A DNA stretch of 64,000 nt. Source: Thereva unica (Eukaryota > Arthropoda > Insecta > Diptera > Therevidae). Shown piece after piece: positions 46,141 through 57,900 of this stretch (positions are counted from its first letter, which is position 1; each line of letters opens with the position of its first letter). The notes beneath the pieces are model-generated. The model saw nothing but the letters and a program-made list of their open reading frames with translations. It made no database searches and was not told the DNA's origin. Where the stretch lies: positions 1,910,501 to 1,974,500 of the forward strand of contig OX465282.1 of assembly GCA_949987705.1 (NCBI GenBank), read 5' to 3'. A program made the position numbers and the translations under genes.

Positions 46141-46734
46141 CAGTCGCCAACATAATGAAGTCAGTCATATTTTTCTTCGTCCTCAGTTAGGCAGATTATT
46201 GGAAGCAAGACAAGAAAAACTAAAGCTTTGCATAAGTAAAACCAAAGCTTAAGGACAAAAAGGTTTCCGAATTCGTAATGCAGACCCTGTAGGACTTATA
46301 AGAACCTAATATGTGGCCGATATATGCCTGCTAGAGTATATTGTTTGTAATTTATTATTATTTATTTTCGATATTTTTATTGGATCTTCCTCTGAAATAA
46401 GCATGTAAAGCTGGCGACAGTAAAGTCCCATCTACCGATGGACGGATGGGACCGGATTGTTGGCTAATTGGCTCATAGCTATTCGCGAACTCTTGGCTTC
46501 TTCTTCCTGCAGACCCTCATCTCTGGAACATGACCACCAGCCATGGCATTACTAGCTCTGCCGCATGATTGGTAGTATGCAGTTGGCCCAGGTTCTTTAT
46601 AGAAGGAGAAACTATTAATCGCCCAAGGAACCTTCTACTAATACCGCATACCGTTTGTACCAGCTATTGAAAATCCCCGGTGTTAGCTTCATGACGAGGG
46701 AAAGTATTTTTTACTCCCAAGGCCACATTTACTC
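46141..46734. other. No recognisable feature
   Basis: Unique sequence between the 5S-headed element and family X. ATCTACCGATGGACGGATGG at 46431-46450 is a local near-palindrome. No coding signal. Confidence 0.4.
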
Positions 46735-47010
46735 TTTCTGACTGAGAGATAAGGACTTGAGGCAACCGCCTGACGGCCACCTCATGATTCCCCATAGTCA
46801 CACAGGCGAAGAAGACAGTTTAGCGTAGCAGCGACCAAACCAGACATGAATTCCAGCACTTTTTTTAACTCATAGCCTCAAAGAAAACCTAAGACTGCTT
46901 AGAAGGGCAGCTCTGCCTGCGACCAGTGAGTTTGTGATGATACTTGTCCTCAAGGCAAGAAACCTTCAGGTCATGGCTTGCCGGCGGCCCGTGTGTGAAT
47001 GGAGGCCTTA
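46735..47010. repeat. Dispersed repeat family X, copy 2
   Basis: Shorter version of 9110-9560, with matching blocks in the same order (CCGCCTGACGGCC, TCATGATTCCC, ACAGGCGAAGAAGACAGTTT, TGATACTTGTCCTCAAGGCA, TGCCGGCGGCCCGTGTG). As at copy 1, LINE-related sequence follows. Confidence 0.7.
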
Positions 47011-47613
47011 ATGCATCCATGTGGATAGCGTTTACGAAAATGTTGGCCTATCTTCTTGTCTTTATAAGGCATGTCCTTACCTGTTGTTGCTCTTTCTAGA
47101 GACTGTCTTGCTGAGGACCTGACCAAACTTCTTCCAGTTAATCTTTTTGTTCGGTGCCTGACACGTATCCACCGACATCGGAAAAGAACACTTGATCTCT
47201 AGGGAGTGCCACATCCAAGAGTTCCTCTCAACCATGGAATTTATCCGTGCTTCGATTTAGGAAGGTTGGGGTAGCATTTAAAAGGGGCGTGTCTCATGCA
47301 GCGTGTGGCCCCATATGGATAAAAGGGGCATGCCGAAAGGGAGATTTCCCCGTGGGTTCGCTATAAGGACCCTCTCTGGCAAATAAGCGGCGTGCCAAGT
47401 TTCACACAGCTGGGGTTAGATTAGTTATCAAATCGAACAAACGAGTCCCTCGCTCGTTAGTCTCGGTGCTTCCGTATAACCTATGTCTGGCGTTGGCATT
47501 TCAACCTACGACCAGGCTGAGTCTATTTGATTGTTTTCATCTGAGTGATTTTATCTGGGGGCTGGCAGGCCATGAACTATGTAGGCTGAGGCTAAGTAAA
47601 GGCTCTTACCTCC

Positions 47614-47877
47614 CTAGGTGCATTCTTTGGCGCCTTTCTCTAACTTCAATTTCTCCACCAGTTCCTTCAGGTTAGCAGGCTCCTCCTCGGCGCTGGAGTT
47701 TTTATTGTCATATCTGAAACCTGAGCGGCTTTCATTAGTCTCCAATATCTCAAGGGACCCGTCGTTGATAACTAGAGAAGGATTCTGGGCTTCCTCTGCT
47801 TTAATGACAGCCCAGTCATCCATTGTAACCGAAGGATTGTGAGCCTGAAGATACTGGATAAGCTTTATCTTGGACAA
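47614..47877 (-). pseudogene. LINE ORF1 fragment (R1/LOA-like), 87 codons open
   Basis: IKLIQYLQAHNPSVTMDDWA, VIKAEEAQNPSL, then a serine/glutamate-rich end (NSSAEEEPANLKELVEKLKL). The F/YLQxxNP...xDWxV.K.E pattern is typical of ORF1 segments of R1/LOA/I-like LINEs. The characteristic core after it (ESLxxL...xxFGFxxV) is only partly visible (GSLEILETNESRSGFRYDN). Minus-strand sequence to ~47200 may belong to the same gene. Not a host gene as far as can be seen. Confidence 0.45.
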
Positions 47878-48094
47878 TCAGATAGACTCTGAATGTCACG
47901 GGATATCCGCAGCTGGAATGAGCTAGCCTTCCATATGTCAGTGATCTTAGTAATGCATTCCAGTAGGGAAACCTTCGAAGCCTGTTCTTTGCATCTGATC
48001 ACTCTAAAGCCACACAGCTAAACAGGTATGTCTACTCCACCTGTCTGCTTTAAAGCCAATCACACAAAAACTTCACCTAGTAGGTTCTTGTCTT

Positions 48095-48160
48095 GAATAA
48101 AGCTCACACCCGAGCCCACAACCGATCACGCCACTGGTCCAGAACCGCTATCGCCCTACT
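48095..48160. repeat. Dispersed repeat Y, copy 1
   Basis: TTGTCTTGAATAAAGCTCAC, ACCCGAGCCCACAACCGATC and ACGCCACTGGTC match 61652-61712 (TTGTCCCGGATAAATCTTAC, ACGCGAACCAACAACCGATG, ACGTCACTGGTC). A short shared segment of unknown origin. Confidence 0.65.
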
Positions 48161-51100
48161 ACTCACTTAAAGAACATAAACAACACCAGTGAACACACTA
48201 ACTGATAGATGTCGCTCAAATTCCGCAACCTAACTCAGTAAAGCGTTACCAGGTTATAGAGAAATATATTTTTTACGCGCGTTCTTTTAAATGATAAATT
48301 CCGGATACTCTTTTTTTTTTGTAAAGAGAAAATGTGTTTCAATCACTAAACATGGAAACTTGAAGAAGATTAAAATTGTGGATAAATTTTCTTTCTTGGT
48401 TGGATGTTTTGAGGTAAGAAAAATCCACCACCGAGATTGGCTGAGAGATCCTGGCTGGTAGAATGGGTGTAGCTGGTCGATAAAGTGGAAAGGAATCATT
48501 AAAAGGCGGAAAACTCATATATAAGAATGATATGGGGAAAAAAGTCATAAAAAAAATATTTGCCATTGGGATAATCTGAGGAATTTTTTGGCTTTTGCCT
48601 TTTTTGTATAGTAACACAACATACTGCATATATGTATGTATATGTACTTACATACATGGGGCGGGTGGATTGGATATGGATGAATGGGAATATATGATGG
48701 CGGATATAAGGAACGAGGACTGGAGGGTGGAAGGATGAATAAAAAAAATTGAAATCCCACCGAAATTCCATTTGCTGAAGGCCAAATATTTTACTCAAAC
48801 AATGTCAAGGTGGTGCCGGCTATTGTTTAAGTCTTTTGTAATATAAACGTTATAAGCTTTTATCCAGCTTAAAATCACACAACAACAACAGCAGAAAAAT
48901 GATGAAATTCTTTATTTAGGTCAAAAAATTCTTCAAGTTTTGCCTTTTTTCTGTGTTTTGTTCACACTTTCAATACATACCTTTCATCGCAAAAAAAGAA
49001 GCAGAAAATATGGGGGTTTACCTTAACAATTGATTATTTATGGTTATATTAGTGACCCAAATATGAAAGTTACTTTTCGCATATATACTATGTGTTCAAC
49101 CATCAAAAACATAATGTATGTACAGTGTATGTATAAAAATTCTTAGACTCTTGTATCGTACAGAAAAAAAAGTAAAGTAGAGAATAACCATCTATGGTTG
49201 GTACAATCTTCATGGTTTTAGGGGGTGGTTGAACAGAACAGGAGGTTGTTGGTTGGTGGAGATTGTATGTAGCATAGCCTTAGCATAAAACTCCACGGGA
49301 AGTAATAAAAAATCTCATTTATCTTGTGAGCAATAATGCGTTCACATCAACAATAACCAACGAGACATTATCCAAATGAGAGGAGACCTCCCCGAGGACT
49401 TTGTTCGTGGCTGGCTGCTTTACCTCTGGATGTGGTGCGGTGGATTGGGATGGATGAATGGATTTTTCACAGTATTTCAGGTCTGGTTAGGTATTTTTTG
49501 GTTGGTTTGTTAAAAGAAGCAAAAAGCATGAGTCCTTCATATATATCATGCATGCCCATCCATATGCATTCACCTGGCCAAACAATAGTATTATGAGCAT
49601 ATGGGGACAATATACCAGCTTTATTAGATTCAATGTGAGAGAGTTCATCATCGTCTTATATATCTCTTCTATCATCACAGTCTATCGCGCTTCAAAGTTC
49701 ACCAACCGAACCGAAAAAAGATTACTCTTTTCAGGTATACAAACCGCCCAATAATCACACACCCTTTTGAGCATACATATACATACATACATATATACTC
49801 GTATGTATCTACATACATATATATAGAACACTTGGCTTGTTTGAAAACTTCTTAAAGGATACACACTCTCTTCATCATATGGCTCTATACATCATACAGG
49901 ATAAAAGTATACACCAATAACATAGGGCTGGCTAGCGAGAGAGAGGGTGGGTGGTTGGTATATACCAGAATTGTCAGTTTAGTGATAGACCGGAAAAAAT
50001 ACGCCAACTTTGTTCAGTTGGTTCAGTCATTCCATTCGTGCGTATACTGTAGTACAGTAGGAGGTGGTAACAGGATCTAAAAAAAAAGGAGTTGGCTCCT
50101 GCCATCGTATAGGAACATAACATTTTCACTATACTACACATCCACCCACACATACATATATAAAAAGAGAAACGTTTCCCATCATCCATTATGAATTGCC
50201 CTTAGTCATGAAGAAGCAATTTGTTGATCCATTTTTATGATAATTATTGGTTGCTTACATTTTCCAGATTTACGCTGTCGTTGTTTGCTTTATATATGAT
50301 TGAGGATATGATTTTTTTCCACCACCACCTCCACTTCTCCTTTCGTCTTATTCTGATTATTATTATTATTTTTATTTTTTTTCTGTATTTTTGCTTCCTT
50401 CATCGGTTTTCGTCCTGGGATTCTTCTTCATAGAGAAAATCTTTATTCTTGTTCTACATACACTTTTCCCTATATATTTTATTTCTGGGTTTTTTTGGTG
50501 GTTTCTCCTCCTCTACTTTTCTCCTTTCGTCCTTTATATGTATTTCTACATATTTTTTTCAGTTACACAGGATACAGTTTATTTCGAGGTAATGCTGTGA
50601 TTTATTGTTATGTTAAAGTCCAATTATGTTGACGATATTGTAAATAAACATTTGCAAACGTCAAATGTTGGCAGCTGTTATCATAACTTATAATCAAATG
50701 AGAATTTATTAACAAAATTAATTTAGTCCTGCTGTGTAGAAAAAAGGATATATTTGCATATACATATGTAGGTATGTTTGGCGTGGGTAGTTATGATTTT
50801 TTTGTGCTATTTTATATACGTATGATAGGAAGATTTTTTTGGATATTCTTAGATTTTTATTCAGGGTTTTTTGTGGATATATGTATGTATATATATAATT
50901 TTAAGAAGGTCGACCTGGTACTATACAAGTTGGTCTAAAAGATAAGCCAAGAATGCATTTTTGATCATCACAAAATAAAAACCTCAATGTGGTTTACTAA
51001 AAGTAGATCTACACACATCCGTGACGTCACAATGACTTCAGTGCAGTACCGGGAGCATCAGTGAAAATAAATTATGAGTACCATATAATCTCATGCAAAA

Positions 51101-51299
51101 AAAAATTAAGAAGAGCGCGACATGTTCCCATATCCGGTGGAGTGGGACACCGATGATCTCAGTACCCTTCAAGGGCCGTGAAAAACACAAAAAAATACGT
51201 TGCCACCGGTATTTTTTAATTTATCACGGACGTGAAACAAATATGTTTTAAATTCAATAGACATAATAATCCAGCAGAAATTTAGATAAAGTTTATTTA
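48161..51299. other. Unique non-coding AT-rich DNA
   Basis: ATACAT/ATGTAT microsatellites at 48628-48655 and 49772-49826, pyrimidine-rich stretch at 50310-50560, and one TTCGTCCTT at 50526-50534. Many short open frames on both strands, none with a domain. Confidence 0.55.
49772..49826. repeat. (ATAC)n/(ATGT)n microsatellite
   Basis: ATACATATACATACATACAT followed by ATATACTCGTATGTAT, of a type common in fly non-coding DNA. Confidence 0.8.
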
Positions 51300-51976
51300 A
51301 AATACCCTCAAACCTGTTTCTGTACTTCTCGAGGAGTCTACCTGGGTCGAATCAACTCTCTCCACGCTAAATTCCTTGATGCATCTCAAGTGTTCAAATT
51401 TCAAAACTAAAATGTCGGATGTTATTGAACATTGATCATTGAAATGGAGAAAGGCGGTCCTGTGCGAATACCAGTGAAAATTCATCATCACGGACGCCAC
51501 TGACACGGAAAGCATCGGCGCCGTGCCGTTACTGATATGTGTATATCGACCTTTATCCGTATTCGAGGCACTTTCCTTGGCGATTAAGCGGCCTTTTATT
51601 TTGGCCGCCTGCGTACGCAATGAACGCTGGTCAGGCACGGCCCTGTATGTATAAGGAAGCTGATCGCATACCGAGACTTGATGAGATCGATGCACCAAAA
51701 AGCCTGTGGAACTCGCTCTTTGTATTCCAAGTCCGATAAAGTGCCTCGTTTGGGCAACTTAAAAGTAAATACAGGCATGATGAAACATACCTATCCTATC
51801 CAAGGACGCCTTCTCGTGAATGCCCTTGAAGGAAAAGTCCAAAGAGAAGACGGCTTTCACAGTTCCTGGAAGAGCCCTAAACTCCTCATCGACAAGGTGA
51901 TTCCAGGGTCTCTTCAAGGGGCGGCAAGCGTTTTCAAGCGTTTTCGTCTATTTAGATGACCTACTCGTAATGTGTC
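51300..51976 (+). pseudogene. Ty3/gypsy pol fragments in rearranged order
   Basis: An RNase H-like block (IITDATDTESIGAVPL, ~51478-51527) comes first, followed by RT blocks: RIPRLDEIDAPKSLW (~51667-51710), EKSKEKTAFTVPGRALN (~51832-51882) and FVYLDDLLVMC (~51944-51976), the RT catalytic YLDD. In an intact gypsy element RT precedes RNase H, so these come from a rearrangement or two copies. The frame is cut by the satellite right after YLDDLLVMC. Stops and frameshifts throughout. Confidence 0.75.
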
Positions 51977-54900
51977 GTGGGGAGCGAGCCCTTTCCAACG
52001 ACACCCCATTCATTAAGATCCCAGCACTTTCGTGAAAACGGCCAAAAATATCCCAAGGGGTACCCCTTTGCATAATTTCCGGTTTTGGGGAAATTCTGGA
52101 GTGGCCCTTTTTGGATGGGAAATTGTTAGGGACCTCCCAGGCAGTCTGTGAATTCAATCCCACCACGAGCTGACCAGTATTTCCCGAGATAATGGCCAAT
52201 TCGCAACCCTCCTTTGGCCATTCACAAAAGAGGCCATAACTCCCGAACCCCTTGTTATTTCTGGACCAAATCAACTGCGCTGAACTCGGGGGAGCGAGCC
52301 CTTTCCAACGACACCCCATTTATTAAGATCCCAGCACTTTCGTGCAATTGACCAAAAATATCCCAAGGGGTACCCCTTTGCATAATTTCCGGTTTTGGGG
52401 AAATTCTGGAGTGGCCCTTTTTTGGATGGGAAATTGTTAGGGACCTCCCAGGCAGTCTGTGAATTCAATCCCACCACGGGCTGACCAGTATTTCCCGAGA
52501 TAATGGCCATTTCGCAACCCTCCTTTGGCCATTCACAAAAGATGCCATAACTCCCGAACCCCTTGTTATTTCTGGACCAAATCAAGTGCGCTGAACTCGG
52601 GGGAGCGAGCCCTTTCCAACGACACCCCATTTATTAAGATCCCAGCACTTTCGTGAAATTGACCAAAAATATCCCAAGGGGTACCCCTTTGCATAATTTC
52701 CGGTTTTGGGGAAATTCTGGAGTGGCCCTTTTTTGGATGGGAAATTGTTAGGGACCTCCCAGGCAGTCTGTGAATTCAATCCCACCACGGGCTGACCAGT
52801 ATTTCCCGAGATAATGGCCAATTCGCAACCCTCCTTTGGCCATTCACAAAAGAGGCCATAACTCCCGAACCCCTTGTGATTTCTGGACCAAATCAAGTGC
52901 GCTGAACTCGGGGGAGCGAGCCCTTTCCAACGACACCCCATTTATTAAGATCCCAGCACTTTCGTGAAATTGACCAAAAATATCCCAAGGGGTACCCCTT
53001 TGCATAATTTCCGGTTTTGGGGAAATTCTGGAGTGGCCCTTTTTTGGATGGGAAATTGTTAGGGACCTCCCAGGCAGTCTGTGAATTCAATCCCACCACG
53101 GGCTGACCAGTATTTCCCGAGATAATGGCCATTTCGCAACCCTCCTTTGGCCATTCACAAAAGAGGCCATAACTCCCGAACCAATTGTTATTTCTGGACC
53201 AAATCAAGTGCGCTGAACTCGGGGGAGCGAGCCCTTTCCAACGATACCCCATTCATTAAGATCCCAGCACTTTCGTGAAAACGGCCAAAAATATCCCAAG
53301 GGGTAACCCCTTTGCATAATTTCCGGTTTTGGGGAAATTCTGGAGTGGCCCTTTTTTGGATGGGAAATTGTTAGGGACCTCCCAGGCAGTCTGTGAATTC
53401 AATCCCACCACGGGCTGACCAGTATTTCCCGAGATAATGGCCATTTCGCAACCCTCCTTTGGCCATTCACAAAAGAGGCCATAACTCCCGAACCCCTTGT
53501 TATTTCTGGACCAAATCAAGTGCGCTGAACTCGGGGGAGCGAGCCCTTTTCAGCGATACCCCATTCATTAAGATCCCAGCACTTTCGTGAAATTGACCAA
53601 AAATATCCCAAGGGACCCCTTTGCATAAATTCCGGTTTTGGGGAAATTCTGGAGTGGCCCTTTTTTGGATGGGAAATTGTTAGGGACCTCCCAGGCAGTC
53701 TGTGAATTCAATTTTACCCCGGGCTGACCAGTATTTCCCGAGATTATGGCCATTTCGCAACCCTCCTTTGGCGATTCACAAAAGAGGCCATAACTCCCGA
53801 ACCCCTTGTTATTTCTGGACCAAATCAACTGCGCTGAACTCGGGGGAGCGAGCCCTTTCCAACGACACCCCATTTATTAAGATCCCAGCACTTTCGTGAA
53901 ATTGACCAAAAATATCCCAAGGGGTACCCCTTTGCATAATTTCCGGTTTTGGGGAAATTCTGGAGTGGCCCTTTTTTGGATGGGAAATTGTTAGGGACCT
54001 CCCAGGGAGTCTGTCAATTCAATCCCACCCCGGGCTGACCAGTACTTCCCGAGATAATGGCCATTTCGCAACCCTCCTTTGGCCATTCACAAAAGAGGCC
54101 ATAACTCCCGAACCCCTTGTTATTTCTGGACCAAATCAAGTGCGCTGAACTCGGGGGAGCGAGCCCTTTTCAGCGATACCCCATTCATTAAGATCCCAGC
54201 ACTTTCGTGAAAACGGCCAAAAATATCCCAAGGGGTACCCCTTTGCATAATTTCCGGTTTTGGGGAAATTCTGGAGTGGCCCTTTTTTGGATGGGAAATT
54301 GTTAGGGACCTCCCAGGCAGTCTGTGAATTCAATCCCACCACGGGCTGACCAGTATTTCCCGAGATAATGGCCATTTCGCAACCCTCCTTTGGCCATTCA
54401 CAAAAGAGGCCATAACTCCCGAACCATTGTTATTTCTGGACCAAATCAAGTGCGCTGAACTCGGGGGAGCGAGCCCTTTCCAACGATACCCCATTCATTA
54501 AGATCCCAGCACTTTCGTGAAAACGGCCAAAAATATCCCAAGCGGTACCCCTTTGCATAATTTCCGGTTTTGGGGAAATTCTGGAGTGGCCCTTTTTTGG
54601 ATGGGAAATTGTTAGGGACCTCCCAAGCAGTCTGTGAATTCAATCCCACCACGGGCTGACCAGTATTTCCCGAGATAATGGCCATTTCGCAACCCTCCTT
54701 TGGCCATTCACAAAAGAGGCCATAACTCCCGAACCCCTTGTTATTTCTGGACCAAATCAAGTGCGCTGAACTCGGGGGAGCGAGCCCTTTCCAACGACAC
54801 CCCATTTATTAAGATCCCAGCACTTTCGTGAAATTGACCAAAAATATCCCAAGGGGTACCCCTTTGCATAATTTCCGGTTTTGGGGAAATTCTGGAGTGG

Positions 54901-57900
54901 CCCTTTTTTGGATGGGAAATTGTTAGGGACCTCCCAGGGAGTCTGTGAATTCAATCTTACCCCGGGCTGACCAGTATTTCCCGAGATAATGGCCAATTCG
55001 CAACCCTCCTTTGGCCATTCACAAAAGGGGCCATAACTCCCGAACCCCTTGTTATTTCTGGACCAAATCAAGTGCGCTGAACTCGGGGGAGCGAGCCCTT
55101 TCCAACGACACCCCATTTATTAAGATCCCAGCACTTTCGTGAAATTGACCAAAAATATCCCAACGGGTACCCCTTTGCATAATTTCCGGTTTTGGGGAAA
55201 TTCTGGAGTGGCCCTTTTTTGGATGGGAAATTGTTAGGGACCTCCCAGGGAGTCTGTGAATTCAATCTTACCCCGGGCTGACCAGTATTTCCCGAGATAA
55301 TGGCCATTTCGCAACCCTCCTTTGGCCATTCATAAAAGAGGCCATAACTCCCGAACCAATTGTTATTTCTGGACCAAATCAAGTGCGGTGAACTCGGGGG
55401 AGCGAGCCCTTTCCAACGACACCCCATTTATTAAGATCCCAGCACTTTCGTGAAATTGACCAAAAATATCCCAAGGGGTACCCTTTGCATAATTTCCGGT
55501 TTTGGGGAAATTCTGGAGTGGCCCTTTTTTGGATGGGAAATTGTTAGGGACCTCCCAGGGAGTCTGTGAATTCAATCTTACCCCGGGCTGACCAGTATTT
55601 CCCGAGATAATGGCCATTTCGCAACCCTCCTTTGGCCATTCACAAAAGAGGCCATAACTCCCGAACCCCTTGTTATTTCTGGACCAAATCAACTACGCTG
55701 AACTCGGGGGAGCGAGCCCTTTCCAACGACACCCCATTTATTAAGATCCCAGCACTTTCGTGAAATTGACCAAAAATATCCCAAGGGGTACCCCTTTGCA
55801 TAATTTCCGGTTTTGGGGAAATTCTGGAGTGGCCCTTTTTTGGATGGGAAATTTTTAGGGACCTCGCAGGGAGTCTGTGAATTCAATCCCACCCCGGGCT
55901 GACCAGTATTTCCCGAGATAATGGCCATTTCGCAACCCTCCTTTGGCCATTCACAAAAGAGGCCATAACTCCCGAACCCCTTGTTATTTCTGGACCAAAT
56001 CAACTACGCTGAACTCGGGGGAGCGAGCCCTTTCCAACGACACCCCATTTATTAAGATCCCAGCACTTTCGTGAAATTGACCAAAAATATCCCAAGGGGT
56101 ACCCCTTTGCATAATTTCCGGTTTTGGGGAAATTCTGGAGTGGCCCTTTTTTGGATGGGAAATTGTTAGGGACCTCCCAGGGAGTCTGTGAATTCAATCT
56201 TACCCCGGGCTGACCAGTATTTCCCGAGATAATGGCCAATTCGCAACCCTCCTTTGGCCATTCACAAAAGAGGCCATAACTCCCGAACCCCTTGTTATTT
56301 CTGGACCAAATCAAGTGCGCTGAACTCGGGGGAGCGAGCCCTTTCCAACGACACCCCATTTATTAAGATCCCAGCACTTTCGTGAAATTGACCAAAAATA
56401 TCCCAAGGGGTACCCCTTTGCATAATTTCCGGTTTTGGGGAAATTCTGGAGTGGCCCTTTTTTGGATGGGAAATTGTTAGGGACCTCCCAGGGAGTCTGT
56501 GAATTCAATCTTACCCCGGGCTGACCAGTATTTCCCGAGATAATGGCCAATTCGCAACCCTCCTTTGGCCATTCACAAAAGAGGCCATAACTCCCGAACC
56601 CCTTGTTATTTCTGGACCAAATCAAGTGCGCTGAACTCGGGGGAGCGAGCCCTTTCCAACGACACCCCATTTATTAAGATCCCAGCACTTTCGTGAAATT
56701 GACCAAAAATATCCCAAGGGGTACCCCTTTGCATAATTTCCGGTTTTGGGGAAATTCTGGAGTGGCCCTTTTTTGGATGGGAAATTGTTAGGGACCTCCC
56801 AGGCAGTCTGTGAATTCAATCCCACCACGGGCTGACCAGTATTTCCCGAGATAATGGCCATTTCGCAACCCTCCTTTGGCCATTCACAAAAGAGGCCATA
56901 ACTCCCGAACCCCTTGTTATTTCTGGACCAAATCAACTACGCTGAACTCGGGGGAGCGAGCCCTTTCCAACGACACCCCATTTATTAAGATCCCAGCACT
57001 TTCGTGAAATTGACCAAAAATATCCCAAGGGGTACCCTTTGCATAATTTCCGGTTTTGGGGAAATTCTGGAGTGGCCCTTTTTTGGATGGGAAATTGTTA
57101 GGGACCTCCCAGGGAGTCTGTGAATTCAATCTTACCCCGGGCTGACCAGTATTTCCCGAGATAATGGCCAATTCGCAACCCTCCTTTGGCCATTCACAAA
57201 AGAGGCCATAACTCCCGAACCCCTTGTTATTTCTGGACCAAATCAAGTGCGCTGAACTCGGGGGAGCGAGCCCTTTCCAACGACACCCCATTTATTAAGA
57301 GCCCAGCACTTTCGTGAAATTGACCAAAAATATCCCAAGGGGTACCCCTTTGCATAATTTCCGGTTTTGGGGAAATTCTGGAGTGGCCCTTTTTTGGATG
57401 GGAAATTTTTAGGGACCTCGCAGGGAGTCTGTGAATTCAATCCCACCCCGGGCTGACCAGTATTTCCCGAGATAATGGCCATTTCGCAACCCTCCTTTGG
57501 CCATTCACAAAAGAGGCCATAACTCCCGAACCCCTTGTTATTTCTGGACCAAATCAACTACGCTGAACTCGGGGGAGCGAGCCCTTTCCAACGACACCCC
57601 ATTTATTAAGATCCCAGCACTTTCGTGAAATTGACCAAAAATATCCCAAGGGGTACCCCTTTGCATAATTTCCGGTTTTGGGGAAATTCTGGAGTGGCCC
57701 TTTTTTGGATGGGAAATTGTTAGGGACCTCCCAGGGAGTCTGTGAATTCAATCTTACCCCGGGCTGACCAGTATTTCCCGAGATAATGGCCAATTCGCAA
57801 CCCTCCTTTGGCCATTCACAAAAGAGGCCATAACTCCCGAACCCCTTGTTATTTCTGGACCAAATCAAGTGCGCTGAACTCGGGGGAGCGAGCCCTTTCC

